Part shown: positions 36,154 through 49,140 of the stretch, piece after piece
Layout: every line of letters begins with the position of its first letter
Position numbering within the stretch: the first letter of the stretch is position 1
Origin: Tyto alba
Taxonomy: Eukaryota > Chordata > Aves > Strigiformes > Tytonidae
Reading direction: 5' to 3'
DNA: 64,000 nt
Assembly: GCF_018691265.1 (NCBI RefSeq)
Contig: NW_024881322.1
Coordinates: 7,984,984-8,048,983, forward strand
Notes under the pieces: generated by a model
What the model saw: the letters and a program-made list of their open reading frames with translations, nothing else
The model's database searches: none
What the model was told of the DNA's origin: nothing
Program-made: the position numbers and the translations under genes

Positions 36154-36702
36154 TGATTTACGGATGAAAGACTTCACAACAAAGGGTTGTAAAGCAGGTA
36201 TGTTTATTCGGCGCCGGGCACGTGGGGGATGGCTCCGCCACAACAAGCATGCGCGCCCCCCTGCCCTGCTAGTCTTGCTTCTATGTTACAAAGCGTTGCA
36301 TATTCACGAGACGCCTATGCATATTCATAACCTATTCCCGCCTACCCTCGCTTCTTATTATAATTAGGTCTCCTCCTCCTTGCGGCTGCGCAGGGAGTTC
36401 CTTTGGTCCTGGGCGGGGGTCGTGAAGAGCTGGGCAGTGGTCGTGGGAGGAAGTATCTCCTCTTCCTCACTGCTTAACTTTTCATCCTGAATTCCTGCGC
36501 AGTCTCTGTCGCCTCCTGGAGCTGGGCTAAACCGCAGAGCTGGTTTGTGCCGGTTGTGAGGTGATCTTTTGCTGATACACACTTATTTAAGGGAAGGAAA
36601 GGGGGGGCCCTCTTTTGAATAGGAAACAGAGGCAGAGCAAAACAGGCAATGTCTCTTGTCTCGTGCAAGCATAATACCAAATTTGGTTAATATCCCATTT
36701 CA
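36154..36702 (-). mobile_element. solo LTR-B, unit 4
   Basis: 549 bases; carries the GGAGCTGGG variant shared with units 7 and 8. Confidence 0.87.
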
Positions 36703-36948
36703 GCTGCAACTGAGCAGGTGGTCGATTCGCACTCCTGCCCAAAATCATCCCCACCTACACAACCCCTGAAACCAGGGGAGCACCTCACAACCCTCACACT
36801 CTTCAGCTGCAAGACCAAACCGCATTTCCAAACCACCGAGAACACACCAACAGCCACAGGCTCCGTATCTTCCACAGTCCTGGGCAGAGACACACGGAAA
36901 GAAGGATTCAGTCTCTCCACAGAACACGACTGGAAACACCAACGCCGG

Positions 36949-37588
36949 TGTTTTGCCAATTGACGGGCTTAACACAAAGGACACAGACACCAAGCTAAAG
37001 AAATAGGCTTATTTTACTTTATTTTAAAATAGCAGAAAGAATAAGCATGGTAATGCACCTAGGCATTACTATTTAAAGCTAGCTGTAGTGATTAAGAAAG
37101 ATCCATCACCAACTGCCCTCATACTTTACCATCATCCAGATCCGTGCATCAGCTGGGGAGCCCCGTCACAGCGAAAGGTCGGAGAGGCTTTCCCGGCAAT
37201 TGGGAAGTCCCACGCAGTGCGTCCGCTCGTAGGTGAGGTCTGCGTCTGTGCTGTGAGAGGGTCCAGGTTTTATAGAGTTTAACAAACAAGTCTAAACAAA
37301 ACGCACAGGAGATATCTGGTAGATTGATATGGCTCACTCAGGCGTGTCCGGATCTGGCCAGGATCCGGCCATGCCCGAGGAGTTTCTGTTTTTCTTTACA
37401 TTTGGGATTTATAGTTACTTCCTATTGTTTACTTATAGTTCCCAGGGATTGTTCCCAGGGTTACGTTTTCATGCTGATAAGATACGGGTTGCTTCAGTCT
37501 GCTGATAAGATGCTGATTGCTGGTCGGGGAACTCACTCAGAAGTGAACTTTGGTTTGAGGCCTATTGTTTGGGCCCCTTTTTGTTTCA
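36949..37588 (-). mobile_element. solo LTR-A, unit 4
   Basis: 640 bases, flanks GCCGG/GCCGG; shares AAGTCCCACGC with unit 8. Confidence 0.94.
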
Positions 37589-38720
37589 GCCGGCAGCTTT
37601 GAAAGGGCCTGACAGTTTAGGAGTAGCGCTCGGGGATATTAGAAATGCCCCTCGCCAACCGCTGCGGCCGGCCCAGCTCCGCCAGCTGGCCCCGGCTCCT
37701 GCCAGGGCACCAAGGAAGCCCCCCGCGCCACCCTGGCTGGGCACAAAGGCCTCGCAGCCCTGCGCCCACCAGACCCCAAGGAGTCGCGAGACACAGCTCC
37801 CGCTCTGCCCGGCACGGCCACGCCGGCGCCACAAAATAGGAGCTGCTGGGTGGCCCTAGAGCCATCGCCAGCCTGCGGCCAGCGGCCACGGGGCGCGCCA
37901 GGAGCCTTCCCAAGGAGGACGACCAAGGCCAGGGCGAGCGAGCCCAAAGCCTTTGGCGCAAAGAGCGGGCGCCAAAAAGGGTGTCCCTGGGCGGTCTTGT
38001 GTCCCGGCAGGAGCCGGGGCCGCCCCTACAGTCTCCCCTGGCGGTCTTCCGTCCCGGCAGGAGCCGGGGCCGCCCCTAGTCTCCCCTGCGGTCTCCCATC
38101 CCGGTTGGAACCGGGGCCGCTCCTGCTTAGCTTCCCCGGGGGGCCTGTTAAGGGGAGGGTAGCTGCACCGTGGCCCCCGCCAGCTCCGCCCCCCAGCACC
38201 GCCTTTAGCTCCGCCTCCTTTCCCGCTCCACCAGCTCCACAAAGGCTCCTGACAACAGGCCGGGCCGCACACTCGCCCTCGCCAAACCCAGCCCGAGCAA
38301 AGCCCTCGCACACTCGCCACACCCACCGGGGACCCTGCCACAGCACCTTCCCGGCCTCTCGGCTCCCAGCGCACCACCACGCCTGCCACCCCCCGACCAC
38401 TGCCCCGGGCACCTTCGGGGCCACCCGCGCCCCAGGCTCACCCTTCACCTTCCCTCGGCACATCGCGCGGGAAAAGGAAGGCATTTTTTCCCACGGCCCG
38501 CCCCTGGGCACCTCGTGCTGCTGCGTGGCTTCCTCAGCGTCCGTCCGACCGACAAGGGGGCGCCTGCTTTCATCGCCGGAAATCCCGCGGGCACCCTCTC
38601 CAGTCCGAAGACGCTCACTCGATTCTTCGGACCGGCCTCCCGTCAAGGGACACGAGCCCCTCTGCTAACCGCGCCTCACTTTCTCGGCATGGCTACAAGC
38701 TTTTCCCACCGGGAAAGCTG

Positions 38721-39269
38721 TGATTTACGGATGAAAGACTTCACAACAAAGGGTTGTAAAGCAGGTATGTTTATTCGGCGCCGGGCACGTGGGGGATGGC
38801 TCCGCCACAACAAGCATGCGCGCCCCCCTGCCCTGCTAGTCTTGCTTCTATGTTACAAAGCGTTGCATATTCATGAGACGCCTATGCATATTCATAACCC
38901 ATTCCCGCCTACCCTCGCTTCTTATTATAATTAGGTCTCCTCCTCCTTGCGGCTGCGCAGGGAGTTCCTTTGGTCCTGGGCGGGGGTCGTGAAGAGCTGG
39001 GCAGTGGTCGTGGGAGGAAGTATCTCCTCTTCCTCACTGCTTAACTTTTCATCCTGAATTCCTGCGCAGTCTCTGTCGCCTCCTGGACCTGGGCTAAACC
39101 GCAGAGCTGGTTTGTGCCGGTTGTGAGGTGATCTTTTGCTGATACACACTTATTTAAGGGAAGGAAAGGGGGGGCCCTCTTTTGAATAGGAAACAGAGGC
39201 AGAGCAAAACAAGCAATGTCTCTTGTCTCGTGCAAGCATAATACCAAATTTGGTTAATATCCCATTTCA
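38721..39269 (-). mobile_element. solo LTR-B, unit 5
   Basis: 549 bases, flanks GCTG/GCTG. Confidence 0.87.
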
Positions 39270-39515
39270 GCTGCAACTGAGCAGGTGGTCGATTCGCACT
39301 CCTGCCCAAAATCATCCCCACCTACACAACCCCTGAAACCAGGGGAGCACCTCACAACCCTCACACTCTTCAGCTGCAAGACCAAACCGCATTTCCAAAC
39401 CACCGAGAACACACCAACAGCCACAGGCTCCGTATCTTCCACAGTCCTGGGCAGAGACACACGGAAAGAAGGATTCAGTCTCTCCACAGAACACGACTGG
39501 AAACACCAACGCCGG

Positions 39516-40155
39516 TGTTTTGCCAATTGACGGGCTTAACACAAAGGACACAGACACCAAGCTAAAGAAATAGGCTTATTTTACTTTAGTTTAAAATAGC
39601 AGAAAGAATAAGCATGGTAATGCACCTAGACATTACTATTTAAAGCTAGCTGCAGTGATTAAGAAAGATCCATCACCAATTGCCCTCATACTTTACCATC
39701 ATCCAGATCCATGCATCAGCTGGGGAGCCCCGTCACAGCGAAAGGTCGGAGAGGCTTTCCCGGCAATTGGGAAGTCCTACGCAGTGTGTCCGCTCGTAGG
39801 TGAGGTCTGCGTCTGTGCTGTGAGAGGGTCCAGGTTTTATAGAGTTTAACAAACAAGTCTAAACAAAACGCACAGGAGATATCTGGTAGATTGATATGGC
39901 TCACTCAGGCGTGTCCGGATCTGGCCAGGATCCGGCCATGCCCGAGGAGTTTCTGTTTTTCTTTACATTTGGGATTTATAGTTACTTCCTATTGTTTACT
40001 TATAGTTCCCAGGGATTGTTCCCAGGGTTACGTTTTCATGCTGATAAGATACGGGTTGCTTCAGTCTGCTGATAAGATGCTGACTGCTGGTCGGGGAATT
40101 CACTCAGAAGTGAACTTTGGTTTGAGGCCTATTGTTTGGGCCCCTTTTTGTTTCA
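39516..40155 (-). mobile_element. solo LTR-A, unit 5
   Basis: 640 bases; shares CAGTGTGTCCG and GCTGCAGTG with the copy in unit 1. Confidence 0.94.
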
Positions 40156-41286
40156 GCCGGCAGCTTTGAAACGGCCTGACAGTTTAGGAGTAGCGCTCGG
40201 GGATATTAGAAATGCCCCTCGCCAACCGCTGCGGCCGGCCCAGCTCCGCCAGCTGGCCCCGGCTCCTCCCAGGGCACCAAGGAAGCCCCCCGCGCCACCC
40301 TGGCTGGGCACAAAGGCCTCGCAGCCCTGCGCCCACCAGACCCCAAGGAGTCGCGAGACACAGCTCCCGCTCTGCCCGGCACGGCCACGCCGGCGCCACA
40401 AAATAGGAGCTGCTGGGTGGCCCTAGAGCCATCGCCAGCCTGCGGCCAGCGGCCACGGGGCGCGCCAGGAGCCTTCCCAAGGAGGACGAGCAAGGCCAGG
40501 GCGAGCGAGCCCAAAGCCTTTGGCGCAAAGAGCGGGCGCCAAAAAGGGTGTCCCTGGGCGGTCTTGTGTCCCGGCAGGAGCCGGGGCCGCCCCTACAGTC
40601 TCCCCTGGCGGTCTTCCGTCCCGGCAGGAGCCGGGGCCGCCCCTAGTCTCCCCTGCGGTCTCCCATCCCGGTTGGAACCGGGGCCGCTCCTGCTTAGCTT
40701 CCCCGGGGGGCCTGTTAAGGGGAGGGTAGCTGCACCGTGGCCCCCGCCAGCTCCGCCCCCCAGCACCGCCTTTAGCTCCGCCTCCTTTCCCGCTCCACCA
40801 GCTCCACAAAGGCTCCTGACAACAGGCCGGGCCGCACACTCGCCCTCGCCAAACCCAGCCCGAGCAAAGCCCTCGCACACTCGCCACACCCACCGGGGAC
40901 CCTGCCACAGCACCTTCCCGGCCTCTCGGCTCCCAGCGCACCACCACGCCTGCCACCCCCCGACCACTGCCCCGGGCACCTTCGGGGCCACCCGCGCCCC
41001 AGGCTCACCCTTCACCTTCCCTCGGCACATCGCGCGGGAAAAGGAAGGCATTTTTTCCCACGGCCCGCCCCTGGGCACCTCGTGCTGCTGCGTGGCTTCC
41101 TCAGCGTCCGTCCGACCGACAAGGGGGCGCCTGCTTTCATCGCCGGAAATCCCGCGGGCACCCTCTCCAGTCCGAAGACGCTCACTCGATTCTTCGGACC
41201 GGCCTCCCGTCAAGGGACACGAGCCCCTCTGCTAACCGCGCCTCACTTTCTCGCATGGCTACAAGCTTTTCCCACCGGGAAAGCTG

Positions 41287-41837
41287 TGATTTACGGATGA
41301 AAGACTTCACAACAAAGGGTTGTAAAGCAGGTATGTTTATTCGGCGCCGGGCACGTGGGGGATGGCTCCGCCACAACAAGCATGCGCGCCCCCCTGCCCT
41401 GCTAGTCTTGCTTCTATGTTACAAAGCGTTGCATATTCACTGAGACGCCTATGCATATTCATAACCCTATTCCCGCCTACCCTCGCTTCTTATTATAATT
41501 AGGTCTCCTCCTCCTTGCGGCTGCGCAGGGAGTTCCTTTGGTCCTGGGCGGGGGTCGTGAAGAGCTGGGCAGTGGTCGTGGGAGGAAGTATCTCCTCTTC
41601 CTCACTGCTTAACTTTTCATCCTGAATTCCTGCGCAGTCTCTGTCGCCTCCTGGACCTGGGCTAAACCGCAGAGCTGGTTTGTGCCGGTTGTGAGGTGAT
41701 CTTTTGCTGATACACACTTATTTAAGGGAAGGAAAGGGGGGGCCCTCTTTTGAATAGGAAACAGAGGCAGAGCAAAACAAGCAATGTCTCTTGTCTCGTG
41801 CAAGCATAATACCAAATTTGGTTAATATCCCATTTCA
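41287..41837 (-). mobile_element. solo LTR-B, unit 6
   Basis: 551 bases because of the two one-base insertions noted for this unit. Confidence 0.86.
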
Positions 41838-42083
41838 GCTGCAACTGAGCAGGTGGTCGATTCGCACTCCTGCCCAAAATCATCCCCACCTACACAACCC
41901 CTGAAACCAGGGGAGCACCTCACAACCCTCACACTCTTCAGCTGCAAGACCAAACCGCATTTCCAAACCACCGAGAACACACCAACAGCCACAGGCTCCG
42001 TATCTTCCACAGTCCTGGGCAGAGACACACGGAAAGAAGGATTCAGTCTCTCCACAGAACACGGCTGAAAACACCAACGCCTG

Positions 42084-42723
42084 TGTTTTGCCAATTGACG
42101 GGCTTAACACAAAGGACACAGACACCAAGCTAAAGAAATAGGCTTATTTTACTTTAGTTTAAAACAGCAGAAAGAATAAGCATGGTAATGCACCTAGACA
42201 TTACTATTTAAAGCTAGCTGTAGTGATTAAGAAAGATCCATCACCAATTGCCCTCATACTTTACCATCATCCAGATCCGTGCATCAGCTGGGGAGCCCCG
42301 TCACAGCGAAGGGTCGGAGAGGCTTTCCCGGCAATTGGGAAGTCCTACGCAGTGCGTCCGCTCGTAGGTGAGGTCTGCGTCTGTGCTGTGAGAGGGTCCA
42401 GGTTTTATAGAGTTTAACAAACAAGTCTAAACAAAACGCACAGGAGATATCTGGTAGATTGATATGGCTCACTCAGGCGTGTCCGGATCTGGCCAGGATC
42501 CGGCCATGCGCGAGGAGTTTCTGTTTTTCTTTACATTTGGGATTTATAGTTACTTCCTATTGTTTACTTATAGTTCCCAGGGATTGTTCCCAGGGTTACG
42601 TTTTCATGCTGATAATATACGGGTTGCTTCAGTCTGCTGATAAGATGCTGATTGCTGGTCGGGGAATTCACTCAGAAGTGAACTTTGGTTTGAGGCCTAT
42701 TGTTTGGGCCCCTTTTTGTTTCA
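42084..42723 (-). mobile_element. solo LTR-A, unit 6
   Basis: 640 bases; left flank GCCTG as in unit 2. Confidence 0.93.
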
Positions 42724-42728
42724 GCCGG

Positions 42729-44652
42729 CAGCTTTGAAACGGCCTGACAGTTTAGGAGTAGCGCTCGGGGATATTAGAAATGCCCCTCGCCAACCGCTGC
42801 GGCCGGCCCAGCTCCGCCAGCTGGCCCCGGCTCCTCCCAGGGCACCAAGGAAGCCCCCCGCGCCACCCTGGCTGGGCACAAAGGCCTCGCAGCCCTGCGC
42901 CCACCAGACCCCAAGGAGTCGCGAGACACAGCTCCCTGCTCTGCCCGGCACGGCCACGCCGGCGCCACAAAATAGGAGCTGCTGGGTGGCCCTAGAGCCA
43001 TCGCCAGCCTGCGGCCAGCGGCCACGGGGCGCGCCAGGAGCCTTCCCAAGGAGGACGAGCAAGGCCAGGGCGAGCGAGCCCAAAGCCTTTGCCGCAAAGA
43101 GCGGGCGCCAAAAAGGGTGTCCCTGGGCGGTCTTGTGTCCCGGCAGGAGCCGGGGCCGCCCCTACAGTCTCCCCTGGCGGTCTTCCGTCCCGGCAGGAGC
43201 CGGGGCCGCCCCTAGTCTCCCCTGCGGTCTCCCATCCCGGTTGGAACCGGGGCCGCTCCTGCTTAGCTTCCCCAGGGGGCCTGTTAAGGGGAGGGTAGCT
43301 GCACCGTGGCCCCCGCCAGCTCCGCCCCCCAGCACCGCCTTTAGCTCCGCCTCCTTTCCCGCTCCACCAGCTCCACAAAGGCTCCTGACAACAGGCCGGG
43401 CCGCACACTCGCCCTCGCCAAACCCAGCCCGAGCAAAGCCCTCGCACACTCGCCACACCCACCGGGGACCCTGCCACAGCACCTTCCCGGCCTCTCGGCT
43501 CCCAGCGCACCACCACGCCTGCCACCCCCCGACCACTGCCCCGGGCACCTTCGGGGCCACCCGCGCCCCAGGCTCACCCTTCACCTTCCCTCGGCACATC
43601 GCGCGGGAAAAGGAAGGCATTTTTTCCCACGGCCCGCCCCTGGGCACCTCGTGCTGCTGCGTGGCTTCCTCAGCGTCCGTCCGACCGACAAGGGGGCGCC
43701 TGCTTTCATCGCCGGAAATCCCGCGGGCACCCTCTCCAATCCGAAGACGCTCACTCGATTCTTCGGACCGGCCTCCCGTCAAGGGACACGAGCCCCTCTG
43801 CTAACCGTGCCTCACCTCTCAGCATGGCTACAAGCTTTTCCCACCGGGAAAGCTGTGATTTACGGATGAAAGACTTCACAACAAAGGGTTGTAAAGCAGG
43901 TATGTTTATTCGGCGCCGGGCACGTGGGGGATGGCTCCGCCACAACAAGCATGCGCGCCCCCCTGCCCTGCTAGTCTTGCTTCTATGTTACAAAGCGTTG
44001 CATATTCATGAGACGCCTATGCATATTCATAACCTATTCCCGCCTACCCTCGCTTCTTATTATAATTAGGTCTCCTCCTCCTTGCGGCTGCGCAGGGAGT
44101 TCCTTTGGTCCTGGGCGGGGGTCGTGAAGAGCTGGGCAGTGGTCGTGGGAGGAAGTATCTCCTCTTCCTCACTGCTTAACTTTTCATCCTGAATTCCTGC
44201 GCAGTCTCTGTCGCCTCCTGGAGCTGGGCTAAACCGCAGAGCTGGTTTGTGCCGGTTGTGAGGTGATCTTTTGCTGATACACACTTATTTAAGGGAAGGA
44301 AAGGGGGGGCCCTCTTTTGAATAGGAAACAGAGGCAGAGCAAAACAGGCAATGTCTCTTGTCTCGTGCAAGCATAATACCAAATTTGGTTAATATCCCAT
44401 TTCAGCTGCAACTGAGCAGGTGGTCGATTCGCACTCCTGCCCAAAATCATCCCCACCTACACAACCCCTGAAACCAGGGGAGCACCTCACAACCCTCACA
44501 CTCTTCAGCTGCAAGACCAAACCTGCATTTCCAAACCACCGAGAACACACCAACAGCCACAGGCTCCGTATCTTCCACAGTCCTGGGCAGAGACACACGG
44601 AAAGAAGGATTCAGTCTCTCCACAGAACACGACTGGAAAACACCAACGCCGG
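42729..44652. repeat. array unit 7, 1924 bp, LTR-A empty site
   Basis: Single GCCGG at 44648-44652. One-base insertions at 42937 and 44524 shift reading frames relative to other units. The core and LTR-B resemble unit 4 more than unit 3. Confidence 0.92.
43856..44404 (-). mobile_element. solo LTR-B, unit 7
   Basis: 549 bases, GGAGCTGGG variant. Confidence 0.87.
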
Positions 44653-45778
44653 CAGCTTTGAAACGGCCTGACAGTTTAGGAGTAGCGCTCGGGGATATTA
44701 GAAATGCCCCTCGCCAACCGCTGCGGCCGGCCCAGCTCCGCCAGCTGGCCCCGGCTCCTCCCAGGGCACCAAGGAAGCCCCCCGCGCCACCCTGGCTGGG
44801 CACAAAGGCCTCGCAGCCCTGCGCCCACCAGACCCCAAGGAGTCGCGAGACACAGCTCCCGCTCTGCCCGGCACGGCCACGCCGGCGCCACAAAATAGGA
44901 GCTGCTGGGTGGCCCTAGAGCCATCGCCAGCCTGCGGCCAGCGGCCACGGGGCGCGCCAGGAGCCTTCCCAAGGAGGACGACCAAGGCCAGGGCGAGCGA
45001 GCCCAAAGCCTTTGCCGCAAAGAGCGGGCGCCAAAAAGGGTGTCCCTGGGCGGTCTTGTGTCCCGGCAGGAGCCGGGGCCGCCCCTACAGTCTCCCCTGG
45101 CGGTCTTCCGTCCCGGCAGGAGCCGGGGCCGCCCCTAGTCTCCCCTGCGGTCTCCCATCCCGGTTGGAACCGGGGCCGCTCCTGCTTAGCTTCCCCAGGG
45201 GGCCTGTTAAGGGGAGGGTAGCTGCACCGTGGCCCCCGCCAGCTCCGCCCCCCAGCACCGCCTTTAGCTCCGCCTCCTTTCCCGCTCCACCAGCTCCACA
45301 AAGGCTCCTGACAACAGGCCGGGCCGCACACTCGCCCTCGCCAAACCCAGCCCGAGCAAAGCCCTCGCACACTCGCCACACCCACCGGGGACCCTGCCAC
45401 AGCACCTTCCCGGCCTCTCGGCTCCCAGCGCACCACCACGCCTGCCACCCCCCGACCACTGCCCCGGGCACCTTCGGGGCCACCCGCGCCCCAGGCTCAC
45501 CCTTCACCTTCCCTCGGCACATCGCGCGGGAAAAGGAAGGCATTTTTTCCCACGGCCCGCCCCTGGGCACCTCGTGCTGCTGCGTGGCTTCCTCAGCGTC
45601 CGTCCGACCGACAAGGGGGCGCCTGCTTTCATCGCCGGAAATCCCGCGGGCACCCTCTCCAATCCGAAGACGCTCACTCGATTCTTCGGACCGGCCTCCC
45701 GTCAAGGGACACGAGCCCCTCTGCTAACCGCGCCTCACCTCTCAGCATGGCTACAAGCTTTTCCCACCGGGAAAGCTG

Positions 45779-46327
45779 TGATTTACGGATGAAAGACTTC
45801 ACAACAAAGGGTTGTAAAGCAGGTATGTTTATTCGGCGCCGGGCACGTGGGGGATGGCTCCGCCACAACAAGCATGCGCGCCCCCCTGCCCTGCTAGTCT
45901 TGCTTCTATGTTACAAAGCGTTGCATATTCACGAGACGCCTATGCATATTCATAACCTATTCCCGCCTACCCTCGCTTCTTATTATAATTAGGTCTCCTC
46001 CTCCTTGCGGCTGCGCAGGGAGTTCCTTTGGTCCTGGGCGGGGGTCGTGAAGAGCTGGGCAGTGGTCGTGGGAGGAAGTATCTCCTCTTCCTCACTGCTT
46101 AACTTTTCATCCTGAATTCCTGCGCAGTCTCTGTCGCCTCCTGGAGCTGGGCTAAACCGCAGAGCTGGTTTGTGCCGGTTGTGAGGTGATCTTTTGCTGA
46201 TACACACTTATTTAAGGGAAGGAAAGGGGGGGCCCTCTTTTGAATAGGAAACAGAGGCAGAGCAAAACAGGCAATGTCTCTTGTCTCGTGCAAGCATAAT
46301 ACCAAATTTGGTTAATATCCCATTTCA
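45779..46327 (-). mobile_element. solo LTR-B, unit 8
   Basis: 549 bases, flanks GCTG/GCTG, CACGAG variant. Confidence 0.87.
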
Positions 46328-46573
46328 GCTGCAACTGAGCAGGTGGTCGATTCGCACTCCTGCCCAAAATCATCCCCACCTACACAACCCCTGAAACCAG
46401 GGGAGCACCTCACAACCCTCACACTCTTCAGCTGCAAGACCAAACCGCATTTCCAAACCACCGAGAACACACCAACAGCCACAGGCTCCGTATCTTCCAC
46501 AGTCCTGGGCAGAGACACACGGAAAGAAGGATTCAGTCTCTCCACAGAACACGACTGGAAACACCAACGCCGG

Positions 46574-47213
46574 TGTTTTGCCAATTGACGGGCTTAACAC
46601 AAAGGACACAGACACCAAGCTAAAGAAATAGGCTTATTTTACTTTATTTTAAAATAGCAGAAAGAATAAGCATGGTAATGCACCTAGGCATTACTATTTA
46701 AAGCTAGCTGTAGTGATTAAGAAAGATCCATCACCAACTGCCCTCATACTTTACCATCATCCAGATCCGTGCATCAGCTGGGGAGCCCCGTCACAGCGAA
46801 AGGTCGGAGAGGCTTTCCCGGCAATTGGGAAGTCCCACGCAGTGCGTCCGCTCGTAGGTGAGGTCTGCGTCTGTGCTGTGAGAGGGTCCAGGTTTTATAG
46901 AGTTTAACAAACAAGTCTAAACAAAACGCACAGGAGATATCTGGTAGATTGATATGGCTCACTCAGGCGTGTCCGGATCTGGCCAGGATCCGGCCATGCC
47001 CGAGGAGTTTCTGTTTTTCTTTACATTTGGGATTTATAGTTACTTCCTATTGTTTACTTATAGTTCCCAGGGATTGTTCCCAGGGTTACGTTTTCATGCT
47101 GATAAGATACGGGTTGCTTCAGTCTGCTGATAAGATGCTGATTGCTGGTCGGGGAACTCACTCAGAAGTGAACTTTGGTTTGAGGCCTATTGTTTGGGCC
47201 CCTTTTTGTTTCA
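46574..47213 (-). mobile_element. solo LTR-A, unit 8
   Basis: 640 bases, flanks GCCGG/GCCGG, AAGTCCCACGC variant. Confidence 0.94.
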
Positions 47214-47218
47214 GCCGG

Positions 47219-49140
47219 CAGCTTTGAAAGGGCCTGACAGTTTAGGAGTAGCGCTCGGGGATATTAGAAATGCCCCTCGCCAACCGCTGCGGCCGGCCCA
47301 GCTCCGCCAGCTGGCCCCGGCTCCTGCCAGGGCACCAAGGAAGCCCCCCGCGCCACCCTGGCTGGGCACAAAGGCCTCGCAGCCCTGCGCCCACCAGACC
47401 CCAAGGAGTCGCGAGACACAGCTCCCGCTCTGCCCGGCACGGCCACGCCGGCGCCACAAAATAGGAGCTGCTGGGTGGCCCTAGAGCCATCGCCAGCCTG
47501 CGGCCAGCGGCCACGGGGCGCGCCAGGAGCCTTCCCAAGGAGGACGACCAAGGCCAGGGCGAGCGAGCCCAAAGCCTTTGCCGCAAAGAGCGGGCGCCAA
47601 AAAGGGTGTCCCTGGGCGGTCTTGTGTCCCGGCAGGAGCCGGGGCCGCCCCTACAGTCTCCCCTGGCGGTCTTCCGTCCCGGCAGGAGCCGGGGCCGCCC
47701 CTAGTCTCCCCTGCGGTCTCCCATCCCGGTTGGAACCGGGGCCGCTCCTGCTTAGCTTCCCCGGGGGGCCTGTTAAGGGGAGGGTAGCTGCACCGTGGCC
47801 CCCGCCAGCTCCGCCCCCCAGCACCGCCTTTAGCTCCGCCTCCTTTCCCGCTCCACCAGCTCCACAAAGGCTCCTGACAACAGGCCGGGCCGCACACTCG
47901 CCCTCGCCAAACCCAGCCCGAGCAAAGCCCTCGCACACTCGCCACACCCACCGGGGACCCTGCCACAGCACCTTCCCGGCCTCTCGGCTCCCAGCGCACC
48001 ACCACGCCTGCCACCCCCCGACCACTGCCCCGGGCACCTTCGGGGCCACCCGCGCCCCAGGCTCACCCTTCACCTTCCCTCGGCACATCGCGCGGGAAAA
48101 GGAAGGCATTTTTTCCCACGGCCCGCCCCTGGGCACCTCGTGCTGCTGCGTGGCTTCCTCAGCGTCCGTCCGACCGACAAGGGGGCGCCTGCTTTCATCG
48201 CCGGAAATCCCGCGGGCACCCTCTCCAATCCGAAGACGCTCACTCGATTCTTCGGACCGGCCTCCCGTCAAGGGACACGAGCCCCTCTGCTAACCGCGCC
48301 TCACCTCTCAGGCATGGCTACAAGCTTTTCCCACCGGGAAAGCTGTGATTTACGGATGAAAGACTTCACAACAAAGGGTTGTAAAGCAGGTATGTTTATT
48401 CGGCGCCGGGCACGTGGGGGATGGCTCCGCCACAACAAGCATGCGCGCCCCCCTGCCCTGCTAGTCTTGCTTCTATGTTACAAAGCGTTGCATATTCACG
48501 AGACGCCTATGCATATTCATAACCTATTCCCGCCTACCCTCGCTTCTTATTATAATTAGGTCTCCTCCTCCTTGCGGCTGCGCAGGGAGTTCCTTTGGTC
48601 CTGGGCGGGGGTCGTGAAGAGCTGGGCAGTGGTCGTGGGAGGAAGTATCTCCTCTTCCTCACTGCTTAACTTTTCATCCTGAATTCCTGCGCAGTCTCTG
48701 TCGCCTCCTGGACCTGGGCTAAACCGCAGAGCTGGTTTGTGCCGGTTGTGAGGTGATCTTTTGCTGATACACACTTATTTAAGGGAAGGAAAGGGGGGGC
48801 CCTCTTTTGAATAGGAAACAGAGGCAGAGCAAAACAGGCAATGTCTCTTGTCTCGTGCAAGCATAATACCAAATTTGGTTAATATCCCATTTCAGCTGCA
48901 ACTGAGCAGGTGGTCGATTCGCACTCCTGCCCAAAATCATCCCCACCTACACAACCCCTGAAACCAGGGGAGCACCTCACAACCCTCACACTCTTCAGCT
49001 GCAAGACCAAACCGCATTTCCAAACCACCGAGAACACACCAACAGCCACAGGCTCCGTATCTTCCACAGTCCTGGGCAGAGACACACGGAAAGAAGGATT
49101 CAGTCTCTCCACAGAACACGACTGGAAACACCAACGCCGG
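47219..49140. repeat. array unit 9, 1922 bp, LTR-A empty site
   Basis: Single GCCGG at 49136-49140. AG at 48310-48311 looks like both alleles of one site. Confidence 0.92.
48346..48894 (-). mobile_element. solo LTR-B, unit 9
   Basis: 549 bases, flanks GCTG/GCTG. Confidence 0.87.

Larger units (their letters stand above)
35028..37593. repeat. array unit 4, 2566 bp
   Basis: Full type. Private core change GGCCATGGGG in place of GGCCACGGGG. Confidence 0.93.
37594..40160. repeat. array unit 5, 2567 bp
   Basis: Changes identity within the core: GACCAAGG like unit 9, then TTTGGCGC like unit 1, marking the block-duplication join near 37922-37952. Confidence 0.92.
40161..42728. repeat. array unit 6, 2568 bp
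   Basis: Counterpart of unit 2. It has extra bases at 41440-41441 and 41467-41468, where both alleles of a variant site seem to be present. Confidence 0.92.
44653..47218. repeat. array unit 8, 2566 bp
   Basis: Counterpart of unit 4, offset 9625 bases. Confidence 0.92.
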
